DNA of 17,540 bases from Desulfomicrobiaceae bacterium (GTDB lineage Bacteria > Desulfobacterota > Desulfovibrionia > Desulfovibrionales > Desulfomicrobiaceae), in assembly GCA_003530935.1 (NCBI GenBank), contig DPEO01000116.1, forward strand, positions 1 through 17,540, written 5' to 3'. The first letter of the stretch is position 1, and the number at the start of each line of letters is the position of its first letter. Below, piece by piece: positions 6,468 through 16,338 of this stretch. Under the pieces are notes generated by a model that was given only the letters and a program-made list of their open reading frames with translations, was not told the origin of the DNA and did no database searches. The translations under genes and the position numbers were made by a program.

Positions 6468-8888
6468 TTACGTGCTGGATTCGGCGGGAGCCAGATCGAA
6501 GGCCACCACCACGTGTCCTTCTTCCAAACGCACCAAACGCACGCCTTGGGTGGCGCGGCCGAGCACGGAGATGTCCTCGGCGCTGATGCGGATGATCTTG
6601 CCTGCAGAGGTCAGGAGCACGATGGCGTCGCTGGGGTCCGCGAGGCAGGCGCCCACCACCGGGCCGGTGCGCGGCGTGATGCGCATGTTGATAATGCCCA
6701 TGCCTCCGCGGGACTGGGCCCGGAATTGGGCAAGGGGCGTGCGCTTGCCGTAGCCGCCTGCCGATACGGTGAGCAGCTCCTGAGTCCCTTCCCGGGGCAC
6801 CACCACTCCGGCCACCACACAGTCGCCGGAGCGCAGCTGCATGCCGCGCACGCCGGTGGCCACTCGGCCCATGGCGCGGACTTCGGCCACCGGGAAGCGG
6901 ATGGAGTAGCCGTTTTGGGAGACGAGGATCATCTCGTCGTCTTCCGCCACTTCCAGCACGCCCACGAGTTCGTCTTCCGGCCGCATGGAGAGGGCGATGA
7001 GCCCCTGGGAGCGGACGTTGCGGTAGAGTTCCGTGGCCGTCCGTTTCACCGTGCCCTGGCGGGTGTAGAAGAAGTAGAATTTTCCTTCTTCCATCTCGCG
7101 GCAGGCCATGGCGGCGGCAATCTGCTCTCCTTCGTCCAAGGCAAGGAGGTTCGCCAGATGCTTGCCCCGGGACGTACGGCTGGCCTCCGGCAGCTGGTGC
7201 ACCTTGAGCTGGTACATCTTGCCGCGGTTGGAGAAGAAGTTGATCCATTGGTGGGTGGTGGCGGTGATCAGGGTGGTGATGAAGTCCTCTTCCGCCACCT
7301 GCACGCCGGTGACCCCGGTGCCGCCGCGGCGCTGCTGACGGTAAACCTCGAGGCTGGTGCGTTTGATGTAGCCGTTTTGGGAGATGGTGATGACCACCGG
7401 CTCATCGGGGATGATGTCTTCCACGTCGATGCTCCCCGGCTCGTGCTCCAGGAATTGGGAGCGGCGGGGGGTGGCGAAGGCGTCGCGCAGCTCCGTGAGC
7501 TCCTCGCGGATCACCGAACGCAATACTTCGGGATTGTTGATGACGCTTTGGAGATACTCGATGCGCTGGAGCACTTCGGTATATTCGCGCACCAAGGCTT
7601 CGCGCTCCAGGTTGGTGAGCCGCTGCAGGCGCATGTCGAGGATGGCCTGGGCCTGGGCGTCGGAGAGGCCGAAGCGCTCCATGAGCCGGGCCTTGGCCTC
7701 CGCCGGAGAGGCTGAGGCCCGGATGAGGGCCACTACCTCGTCGATGAAGTCCAGGGCGATGCGCAGTCCTTCGAGAATATGGGCGCGGGCCTGGGCCTTT
7801 TCCAGGTCGAAGCGGGAGCGGCGCAGGATGACTTCGCGGCGATGGGCCAAAAACTGGGCCAGGGCGTCTTTGAGGGTGAGGAGCTTGGGTCGACCTCCCA
7901 CCACGGCGAGCATGTTGATGTTGAAGGCCGTGTCCAGGGGGGTGAACTTGTAGAGCTGGTTGATGAGGACCTCGGCCACGGTGCCGCGCTTGAGGTCGAG
8001 GACGATGCGGATGCCGTTGCGGTCCGACTCGTCGCGCAGATCCGCCACGCCTTCGATTTTGCGCTCGCCCACCAGGGCGGCGATGCGTTCCACCAGGCTC
8101 GCCTTGTTGACCCCATAGGGGATCTCGCGGATCACGATGGCTTCCAGATCTCCTTTGCGGCGTTCCACCTCCACCCGGCCCCGCATGCGCACGCTGCCGC
8201 GGCCCGTGCGGTAGGCCTCGCGCAGTCCCTCGCGGCCGTAGAGCTGGGCCCCGGTGGGAAAGTCCGGGCCGGGCAAGTGGACCATGAGCTCCTCGACGCT
8301 GGCCTCAGGGTTGTCCAGGAGGTGGAGGGTGGCGGCGATGGTCTCGCCCAGATTGTGGGGTGGAATGTTCGTGGCCATGCCCACGGCGATGCCCGAAGAC
8401 CCGTTGATGAGCAGGTTGGGCACTTTGGTGGGAAGCACCTCGGGCTCGGAGAGGGAGTTGTCGTAGTTGGGCCGGAAGGCCACGGTGTCTTTGTCGATGT
8501 CCGCCAGAAAGTGGCTGGTGAGCTTGGCCATGCGCACTTCGGTGTAGCGCATGGCCGCAGGCGCGTCGCCGTCCAGGGAGCCGAAGTTGCCCTGGCCGTC
8601 CACCAAGGGTTCGCGCATGGAAAAGTCCTGGGCCATGCGCACCAGGGCGTCGTACACGGCGGCGTCCCCGTGAGGATGGTATTTACCGATGACGTCACCG
8701 ACCACGCGGGCCGATTTCTTGTACGGCCGGTTGTAGGTGTTGCCCAGCTCGTGCATGGCGTAGAGGATGCGCCGGTGCACGGGCTTGAGCCCGTCGCGCA
8801 CATCCGGGATGGCGCGCCCGATGATGACGCTCAAGGAATATTCCAGATAGGCTTGCTGGAGTTCTTTTTCGATACTGATTTGGGACAT
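6468..8888 (-). CDS. gyrA: DNA gyrase subunit A
   Basis: This is the breakage-reunion subunit of the A2B2 topoisomerase II that introduces negative supercoils. It has 806 residues. The catalytic tyrosine is Y115 in AAMRYTEVRM, and the preceding winged-helix DNA-gate region holds the quinolone-resistance segment HPHGDAAVYD at 71-80. The coiled-coil arm and C-gate follow. The six-blade beta-pinwheel begins at about 490. The GyrA box needed for DNA wrapping reads QRRGGTG at 519-525, with Thr where Lys or Arg is usual. The position aligned to E. coli Ser83 is Ala76, and Asp87 is kept as Asp80. The gene starts 48 nt after gyrB and is followed 26 nt later by the HTH/coiled-coil gene. Only a weak ACGAGG precedes the ATG at 8886-8888. 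Confidence 0.97.
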   Translation of the reverse strand: MSQISIEKELQQAYLEYSLSVIIGRAIPDVRDGLKPVHRRILYAMHELGNTYNRPYKKSARVVGDVIGKYHPHGDAAVYDALVRMAQDFSMREPLVDGQGNFGSLDGDAPAAMRYTEVRMAKLTSHFLADIDKDTVAFRPNYDNSLSEPEVLPTKVPNLLINGSSGIAVGMATNIPPHNLGETIAATLHLLDNPEASVEELMVHLPGPDFPTGAQLYGREGLREAYRTGRGSVRMRGRVEVERRKGDLEAIVIREIPYGVNKASLVERIAALVGERKIEGVADLRDESDRNGIRIVLDLKRGTVAEVLINQLYKFTPLDTAFNINMLAVVGGRPKLLTLKDALAQFLAHRREVILRRSRFDLEKAQARAHILEGLRIALDFIDEVVALIRASASPAEAKARLMERFGLSDAQAQAILDMRLQRLTNLEREALVREYTEVLQRIEYLQSVINNPEVLRSVIREELTELRDAFATPRRSQFLEHEPGSIDVEDIIPDEPVVITISQNGYIKRTSLEVYRQQRRGGTGVTGVQVAEEDFITTLITATTHQWINFFSNRGKMYQLKVHQLPEASRTSRGKHLANLLALDEGEQIAAAMACREMEEGKFYFFYTRQGTVKRTATELYRNVRSQGLIALSMRPEDELVGVLEVAEDDEMILVSQNGYSIRFPVAEVRAMGRVATGVRGMQLRSGDCVVAGVVVPREGTQELLTVSAGGYGKRTPLAQFRAQSRGGMGIINMRITPRTGPVVGACLADPSDAIVLLTSAGKIIRISAEDISVLGRATQGVRLVRLEEGHVVVAFDLAPAESST

Positions 8889-8936
8889 GCGTGCCTCGTG
8901 CGGGGCCGGAATACGGCCGACCGATACTCCTAACGT

Positions 8937-11324
<2,388 letters not shown>

Positions 11325-11329
11325 ACCGT

Positions 11330-12466
11330 TTATTCGTAGTAGACTTCTTCTTCGATGACCACCGGCATGATGGAGACGCTATAGCCCGGGTCGTCGACGC
11401 CGGTGATGCGTATCAGCGAGCGGTAATCGGCAAAGTGGATGGTGATTTGGGGAGACGAAAAGCGGGACAGGATGTCCATGACCGGCCGGGCGGCCAGAGA
11501 GAAGGTGTCGAATTGTCCTTGGGCCTGGCACGGCAGAGGCTCCATGCCGGCGCCGGTTTCGTGGCCGGGGGTGGAGACGGTGAGGGTCTCCTGCTGCACG
11601 TCGAACACCGCCACGTAGTTGTTGTCCGTGGCAAAGATGGCGATGCGGTCAAGAGAGTCCAAGAGTTCCTCGCGGTCCACGGTGACGTGGCCCTGGTAGC
11701 TGCTCTCCACCGAGGAAAGCAGGTTCCGGTAGTCGTAGAAGGGCAGATCCCGCAGCGGCAGGCTCATGGTCTCGCGCCGGTCCTGGGTACGCACGAAGAG
11801 CCTGGTCCCCTGGCGGGCGATTTCCACCGGGCCTTCGGGCAGCCATTTGCGCAGGTCTTGGAGGTATTTTTTGGGGGCCAAAAGTTCCGGGGCCAGGGCC
11901 TGGGCAAGTTCGGGATGCTCTACGGTGGCGAGTGCAATCTTGAGGCCGTCGAGGCCGCAAAACTCCACCTGTTCGTCCTGGGCGGTGATCTTGAGGCAGG
12001 TCATGCTGCCGAGGGTGTCGTCGTCCGCCACGCAAAAGAGGATGCGATCGAGGATGTGGCGCAGCTCATGGCCGTCAATCGGAGCGGTCGGGCCCTGGGG
12101 GAAGGGCGTCGTGGGCTGGTACCAGGCGGGGTCGCTCACCGCGAGTTTATAGGACCTCGGGCCTTGCGTGAGGTGGAGCACCGATTCCCCGGGGTTGGCG
12201 CGCAGGCTCATGGGGCCGGGCGGCAGTTTGCGCACCAGGTCGGCCAGGTATTTGCCTTGGGCGCCCAGGGTGCCGGCGCGTTCCACTTCGGCCGGATACG
12301 TGCCGCAAAACTCCAGGGAGGAGTCGGTGGCGGAGACGGTCAAGGTGCCGTTTTCGGCGTGCAGCCATACGGTACGCAGGTAGGCGGCGCCGGTGCGGGT
12401 GGGGGTGATGCTGGTGGCCTGGAGAAGGCCGTCCACGATGTCTTCCTTACGCAAGGTCACAAGCAT
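11330..12466 (-). CDS. dnaN: DNA polymerase III sliding clamp (beta subunit)
   Basis: This is the ring-shaped processivity clamp that tethers DNA polymerase III and other clamp-binding proteins to DNA. It has 378 residues against 366 in E. coli. It shows the three-fold clamp repeat pattern, with family markers such as GKYLADLVRKLP and FYDYRNLL. The stretch FATDNNYVAVF near the end of domain 3 and a C-terminal YSVSIMP also fit. The protein does not end at the usual MPMRL-like tail: it continues MPVVI and then an acidic-aromatic EEEVYYE. The tail residues line the peptide-binding pocket in known clamps. It starts 10 nt after dnaA, with TAAGGA (overlapping the dnaA stop) as a modest Shine-Dalgarno. 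It is divergent from E. coli DnaN at sequence level, but the operon position and length leave little doubt. Confidence 0.95.
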   Translation of the reverse strand: MLVTLRKEDIVDGLLQATSITPTRTGAAYLRTVWLHAENGTLTVSATDSSLEFCGTYPAEVERAGTLGAQGKYLADLVRKLPPGPMSLRANPGESVLHLTQGPRSYKLAVSDPAWYQPTTPFPQGPTAPIDGHELRHILDRILFCVADDDTLGSMTCLKITAQDEQVEFCGLDGLKIALATVEHPELAQALAPELLAPKKYLQDLRKWLPEGPVEIARQGTRLFVRTQDRRETMSLPLRDLPFYDYRNLLSSVESSYQGHVTVDREELLDSLDRIAIFATDNNYVAVFDVQQETLTVSTPGHETGAGMEPLPCQAQGQFDTFSLAARPVMDILSRFSSPQITIHFADYRSLIRITGVDDPGYSVSIMPVVIEEEVYYE

Positions 12467-12476
12467 GGGGTATTCC

Positions 12477-13730
12477 TTACTCGGTTGAGGGGCTGGACGC
12501 AGCGCGGATGCGGCGGGAGATTTCGTGCACCTGGGCTTTACGTCCCGGGTCCCGGGCCATGTCGCTCTCTACCTTGCGGCAGGCGTAGATGGCGGTGGTG
12601 TGGTCCCGTCCGCCGAAGAGCCGGGCGAGCTCGGGGTATGAGAGGCGCAGGTGTTTGCGACATAGGTACATGGCCACATGCCGCGCCCAGGCGATGGCCC
12701 GTTGGCGGCCGTGCGCGATGAGGTCTTCGCGGCGCACGCCCAAGGTCTGGCTCACGGCGTCCATGATATCGTGGGCCGTGATGGGGGCGGCTTGAGCCGG
12801 GGTGGTGGAGTAGCTCAGGATTTTGAAGAATTCGTCGTCGGAAATGTGGGGCGAGACGAGGTCCGTGTAGGCCAGGAGTTTGAGCAGGGTCCCTTCGAGC
12901 AGGCGCATGTCTGTAAACCGCTGGGCGAGCAAGATCTCCCGGTCGCGGGAAAGCGTCAGTCCGTGGCGTTTGCGCCAGCGGCGGACAAACTGGAGGCGCA
13001 CGTCGAGGTCCGGGGCCTTGAGGGCGATCATGAGCCCCCACTCCAGGCGGGAACGAAGTTTGGGCTGGAGAAAACTGCACGCCGCAAGCGTCCCCGTGCA
13101 GGAGAAGACCATCTGGCGGCGGCCTGCGTGGAATCGGTCGAAGAGCAGGATGATTTCTCCTTGGAGGGTGTCGTGGAATTCCAGATCCTGGAGGTCGTCG
13201 AGGACGAAGACGTCGTGGTCCAGCACCCAGGTGCGTGCGTCGCTACGGCGGTCGTATTCCGTGGCCAGATCGGCCACCGTGCTGGCGAGGACGCGTCGAC
13301 CCTGCAAGGCCTTGGCGTTGGCAATGGCACGCAGAAGGAAGGTCTTGCCGGATCCGGACTCACCGCACACGGTGAGGGGATTGAAGCGGGCGCTCTGGTC
13401 TTCCGCCACTTCCCGGGCGGAGGCCAGGGGAAAGGCGTTCTTGCTGTTGGCGAGGAATTCGTCCAGCCGGAACTCCTCGCCAAAGGGCAGCGCCTGCGGG
13501 ACGAGGCGCACGGTGAGCCCCCTGGGCGCCAAGGCTTGGGTGAAGAGCGGCAGGACGCTCTCGGAAAACCACGGTGCCATGTCTGGCTGGCGGAGACGGA
13601 CGCTGAGTTCGTTTCCCTCTTGGGAAAAGTCCAGGGAGTCGAACCAACCTTCCATTTCCGGTGCGGAAAGGACGGTCAGCAGCGCCTGACGTACGGTGTC
13701 GCGCAAGGTATGGAGGTCTGGGGTCGTCAT
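12477..13730 (-). CDS. dnaA: Chromosomal replication initiator DnaA, divergent
   Basis: DnaA binds and opens the replication origin. This copy has 417 residues (467 in E. coli). A short domain I lies at about 1-80. The AAA+ core has Walker A GESGSGKT at 123-130, Walker B VFVLDD at 174-179 and the LRSRLEWGL segment with the arginine-finger region at 225-233. The C-terminal DNA-binding domain carries the DnaA signature at about 341-380: GRQRAIAWARHVAMYL and then GGRDHTT at 373-379. Walker A is unlike the usual GGVGLGKTHL, and the sensor-1 region lacks the common SDRPP. I chose the ATG at 13728-13730; the open frame runs 33 codons further into the promoter region, but that part has no family sequence. 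Only GAG within CGAGTAAAC precedes the ATG, so translation may be weak. It is the first gene of the replication operon. Confidence 0.95.
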   Translation of the reverse strand: MTTPDLHTLRDTVRQALLTVLSAPEMEGWFDSLDFSQEGNELSVRLRQPDMAPWFSESVLPLFTQALAPRGLTVRLVPQALPFGEEFRLDEFLANSKNAFPLASAREVAEDQSARFNPLTVCGESGSGKTFLLRAIANAKALQGRRVLASTVADLATEYDRRSDARTWVLDHDVFVLDDLQDLEFHDTLQGEIILLFDRFHAGRRQMVFSCTGTLAACSFLQPKLRSRLEWGLMIALKAPDLDVRLQFVRRWRKRHGLTLSRDREILLAQRFTDMRLLEGTLLKLLAYTDLVSPHISDDEFFKILSYSTTPAQAAPITAHDIMDAVSQTLGVRREDLIAHGRQRAIAWARHVAMYLCRKHLRLSYPELARLFGGRDHTTAIYACRKVESDMARDPGRKAQVHEISRRIRAASSPSTE

Positions 13731-13808
13731 GTTTACTCGCAGCAATAATTGCCGTAACGCCGGTCCGCGAACGCTTGCATGCGGCAGCAACCAGCACGAG
13801 GAGGCCAT
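13731..13808. promoter_or_regulatory. Divergent promoter region dnaA / HcyBio
   Basis: These 78 bases must hold the promoters for the replication operon (minus) and the DUF39 gene (plus). An AT-rich palindrome GCAATAATTGC lies at 13742-13752, 11 bases from the dnaA ATG. I see no match to the DnaA box TTATNCACA on either strand and no unwinding-element-like AT tract. The region is therefore too small and too bare to be a normal oriC. Confidence 0.6.
13798..13804 (+). promoter_or_regulatory. Shine-Dalgarno of the HcyBio gene
   Basis: GAGGAGG lies 4 nt before the ATG at 13809. It favours this start over the upstream in-frame ATG at 13779. Confidence 0.75.
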
Positions 13809-14981
13809 ATGGGAACACACAAAGTGCACCGGAGCATCGCGGAAATCAATGAGAAGATCCGTCAGGGCAAGGCCGTGGTCGTTACGGCGGCAGAAATGAC
13901 CCGCCTAGTGCGCACGGAGGGGAAGGTCAAGGCCGCCCAGGCCGTGGACGTCGTCACTACCGGCACCTTTTCCCCCATGTGCTCCTCGGGACTGCTCTTT
14001 AATATCGGTCAGAAAAATCCGCCCACCATCAAGGTGAGCCGCATGTGGCTCAACGGGGTCCCCTGCTACTGCGGGGTGGCGGCGGTGGACGCCTACATCG
14101 GTGCCACCGAACCCACCGAGGAAGACCCCTTGAACAAGGTCCATCCCGGGCAGTTCAAGTACGGCGGCGGCCACGTCATCGAGGACCTGGTGCGCGGCAA
14201 GTCCGTGCACCTGCGGGCCACGTCCTACGGCACCGACTGCTACCCCCGCCGCGAGTTGGAAAAGGACATCACCCTGGCGGACCTGCGCAATGCGGTGCTC
14301 CTCAACCCGCGCAACTGCTACCAGAACTACAACTGCGCCATCAACCGTTCCCGGCGCATCAAATACACGTACATGGGGCCGCTCAAGCCTGGCATGGGCA
14401 ACGCCAACTACGCCACCTCCGGCGAGCTGAGCCCGCTTTTCAACGATCCGTACCTGCGCACCATCGGCCTGGGGACGCGCATCTTTCTCGGTGGTGGCGT
14501 GGGCTACGTCATCGGCGCCGGCACCCAGCACGTGGAAGCGCCGCCGCGCAACGCCCGGGGCATTCCGCTCGCGCCGTCGGCCACCTTGATGCTCAAGGGG
14601 GAGCTCTCGGGCATGAACGCCCGCTACCTGCGCGGGGTGAGCATCCTGGGGTATGGATGCTCTCTGGCTGTGGGCGTGGGCATCCCCATTCCCATCCTCG
14701 ACGAGGACATGGCCTGGTTCACGGGCGTTGGCGATGCGGACATCCAGGTGCCGGTGGTGGACTATAGCGAGGACTACCCCAATTGCCGGCCCAGTCCCTA
14801 CGGACACGTCACCTTCGAGGAGCTCAAAAGCGGGGCCATCACTATCGAAGGCAAACGCGTCCCCACGGTGCCGCTCACCAGCTACGCCTTGTCTCTGGAG
14901 ATCGCCGAGGAGCTCAAACGCTGGATCGAGGAAGGGCGGTTTTTGCTCACCGAGCCCCAGGAACCCATCATTTCGCGGTAA
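13809..14981 (+). CDS. Homocysteine biosynthesis protein (DUF39/HcyBio family)
   Basis: This 390-residue protein belongs to the DUF39 family. In methanogens and some anaerobes that family is needed to make homocysteine from aspartate semialdehyde and a sulfide donor, without O-acylhomoserine. The family begins with the AEINEKIRQGKAVVVTAAEM pattern (11-30), then TTGTFSPMCSSG (50-61) with a conserved Cys58, and GTDCYPRREL with Cys144. These are good candidates for the two conserved cysteines of the archaeal enzyme, one of which is thought to carry sulfur. CBS domains, present in the archaeal two-domain form, are absent here, as in the shorter bacterial members. The start at 13809 follows a strong GAGGAGG. 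It is divergent from dnaA and lies 5 nt upstream of a DUF362 ferredoxin-type gene, which suggests a shared redox task. The precise reaction in this organism is inferred. Confidence 0.9.
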   Translation: MGTHKVHRSIAEINEKIRQGKAVVVTAAEMTRLVRTEGKVKAAQAVDVVTTGTFSPMCSSGLLFNIGQKNPPTIKVSRMWLNGVPCYCGVAAVDAYIGATEPTEEDPLNKVHPGQFKYGGGHVIEDLVRGKSVHLRATSYGTDCYPRRELEKDITLADLRNAVLLNPRNCYQNYNCAINRSRRIKYTYMGPLKPGMGNANYATSGELSPLFNDPYLRTIGLGTRIFLGGGVGYVIGAGTQHVEAPPRNARGIPLAPSATLMLKGELSGMNARYLRGVSILGYGCSLAVGVGIPIPILDEDMAWFTGVGDADIQVPVVDYSEDYPNCRPSPYGHVTFEELKSGAITIEGKRVPTVPLTSYALSLEIAEELKRWIEEGRFLLTEPQEPIISR

Positions 14982-14986
14982 GCGCC

Positions 14987-16096
14987 ATGGTCGCGGACGT
15001 CTGGTGGTGGAACCTGCGGGCGGCCCGGCGCTCGCCCTACGAAGTGCGCATGAAGCGCCTACTCAAGGCCGTGGGGCTTGGCAGTGTGGTGCGCTCCGGG
15101 GATCTGGTGGCCGTGAAGCTCCATTTTGGCGAGCAGGGCACCACGGCCCACGTGCAGCCCCTGGAGCTTGTCCCCATTGTGGCCTTTATCCGCAAATGCG
15201 GCGGGGCGCCGTTTTTCACGGACACCAACACCCTCTACGTGGGCCAGCGCGGCGAGTCTGTGTCCCATGCACTGCAGGCCGCCCGCCATGGGTTCGACCC
15301 CAACCTCTTGGGCGCGCCGGTGATCATCGCCGATGGGCTCAAAAGCGGCAACGAGCGCGTCGTGCCCGTGGGGGGCACGCATTTTCAGGAAGCCTATCTG
15401 GCGGGCGACATCGTGGATGCGGATCTGCTCGTCACCGTGTCCCATTTCAAGGGGCATGAGCTGGCGGGCTTTGGCGGGGCCATCAAGAACGTGGGCATGG
15501 GGTGCGCTACGCGGCGGGGCAAGATGCGCCAGCACGGCGGCCTGGGGCCGGACGTGCACCCGACGCACTGCGTGGGGTGCGGGCAGTGTGTGGAGGTGTG
15601 CGCGGCCCAGGCCCTGCGTTTGGATGCCCAAAAGCGGATCACCTTGGACCGGGAGGCGTGCGTGGGGTGCGCGGCGTGTTTTCTCGTCTGCCGCCATAGC
15701 GCCCTGCACGTGGATTGGCGCACGGACATCGTGGCGTTTTTGGAGCGCATGGCCGAATATGCGGCCGCTGCGCTCCTGTCGCGGCCCCGGCCTTCCGTGC
15801 ATCTGGCCTTCGTGCGCGCCGTGACCCCAGGATGCGACTGCCTCGGCTATTCCGACGCCCCCATTTGTCCGGACATCGGGGTGCTTGCCTCCATGGACCC
15901 CGTGGCCTTGGATCAGGCCTGCCTGGATCTGGTCAATGCCGCGCCGCCCTTGTATCCGAGCGCTTTGCCCGAGGGACTTGCCCCTGGGGACGACAAGTTT
16001 CACGCCCTGCACCCCGGGGTGCGCGGCGAGGTGCTTTTGGCGTACGCCGAAGCCTTGGGCCTGGGGCGGCGGGAGTACCGTTTGCGGGAGATTTAG
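14987..16096 (+). CDS. DUF362 protein with two [4Fe-4S] ferredoxin motifs
   Basis: This 369-residue cytoplasmic protein is of the DUF362 family. The N-terminal domain has VKLHFGEQGTTAHVQP at 43-58, and the conserved VSHFKGHELAGFGGAIKN lies at 151-168. An inserted bacterial-ferredoxin module follows, with cysteines C195, C198, C201, C205 and C225, C228, C231, C235. Both sets are CX2CX2CX3C, so two [4Fe-4S] clusters are expected. The family's C-terminal domain resumes with SMDPVALDQACLDLVN at 302-317. The ATG at 14987 lies 5 nt after the HcyBio stop, with no clear Shine-Dalgarno, so the two are translated together. Archaeal DUF39 proteins work with a separate NIL/ferredoxin protein, and this gene sits where that partner would be. 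An electron-transfer role in homocysteine formation is therefore a reasonable inference but unproven. Confidence 0.9.
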   Translation: MVADVWWWNLRAARRSPYEVRMKRLLKAVGLGSVVRSGDLVAVKLHFGEQGTTAHVQPLELVPIVAFIRKCGGAPFFTDTNTLYVGQRGESVSHALQAARHGFDPNLLGAPVIIADGLKSGNERVVPVGGTHFQEAYLAGDIVDADLLVTVSHFKGHELAGFGGAIKNVGMGCATRRGKMRQHGGLGPDVHPTHCVGCGQCVEVCAAQALRLDAQKRITLDREACVGCAACFLVCRHSALHVDWRTDIVAFLERMAEYAAAALLSRPRPSVHLAFVRAVTPGCDCLGYSDAPICPDIGVLASMDPVALDQACLDLVNAAPPLYPSALPEGLAPGDDKFHALHPGVRGEVLLAYAEALGLGRREYRLREI

Positions 16097-16118
16097 GGCC
16101 GCCTGCCGTGTTGGGGGC

Positions 16119-16146
16119 TGGACAAGGCTGGGTCGCTGCCTATAAG
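16119..16146 (+). promoter_or_regulatory. Sigma-70-like promoter of the mini-protein/FmdB unit
   Basis: TGGACA (16119-16124, 5 of 6 matches to TTGACA) and TATAAG (16141-16146, 5 of 6 to TATAAT) are separated by 16 nt. Transcription would start near 16153, giving a leader of about 33 nt that ends in the strong ribosome-binding site at 16173-16179. It is the best promoter match in the window. Confidence 0.65.
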
Positions 16147-16185
16147 AGGTCCGCTTTCGACGCATATTTTTAGGGAGGATGCACC

Positions 16186-16305
16186 ATGGCTCATAAGAAG
16201 ATTGAACGCCGTAAGGAATTGGACCGCCGCCGCAAGCGCCGTGAAGAGCGGCTCAAGGCTCGTATCAAGGAAGCCAAGGCGGCTGCGGCCAAGGCCAAAA
16301 AATAA
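16186..16305 (+). CDS. 39-residue highly basic mini-protein, function unknown
   Basis: This short gene has a clean ATG, a strong GGGAGGA 6-7 nt ahead and a TAA stop. Its product is almost entirely charged. It begins MAHKKIERRKELDRRRKRR and ends in a Lys/Ala-rich AAAAKAKK. I count 8 Glu/Asp among the 39 residues, against about 20 Lys or Arg, so it should be strongly positive at neutral pH and form one long helix. There is no membrane segment, cysteine or signal peptide. Codon use is rich in CGC/CGT, AAG and GAA, as in well-expressed genes. It lies between a good promoter and the FmdB zinc-ribbon gene, 33 nt apart. I do not recognise a named family. RNA or ribosome binding is the most natural guess from composition, but it remains a guess. 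Confidence 0.8.
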   Translation: MAHKKIERRKELDRRRKRREERLKARIKEAKAAAAKAKK

Positions 16306-16323
16306 CTCTATTTCTGTGTAGAG
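16306..16323 (+). promoter_or_regulatory. Small intercistronic stem before the FmdB gene
   Basis: CTCTA (16306-16310) pairs with TAGAG (16319-16323) around an 8-nt loop, immediately after the mini-protein stop and just ahead of the FmdB ribosome-binding site (GGAGG, 16326-16330). It is weak, and could be chance or a minor spacer structure. Confidence 0.25.
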
Positions 16324-16338
16324 GCGGAGGAACCGACT

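Noticed and set aside
13779..13808. Upstream in-frame ATG at 13779 for the HcyBio gene
   Set aside because: The later ATG at 13809 has the strong GAGGAGG in front, and the extra 10 residues have no family match.
13731..13808. Base-composition (GC) skew switch at 13.75 kb as proof of an origin
   Set aside because: Hand counts of a few lines were mixed and are confounded by codon bias on opposite strands, so no conclusion was drawn.
13731..13829. Longer DnaA starting at 13829
   Set aside because: The added 33 residues would run through the promoter region and past the start of the divergent gene, and they lack DnaA domain I sequence.
13905..14807. 300-codon minus-strand open frame opposite the HcyBio gene
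   Set aside because: Antisense shadow with no motif; the plus strand carries the DUF39 pattern throughout.
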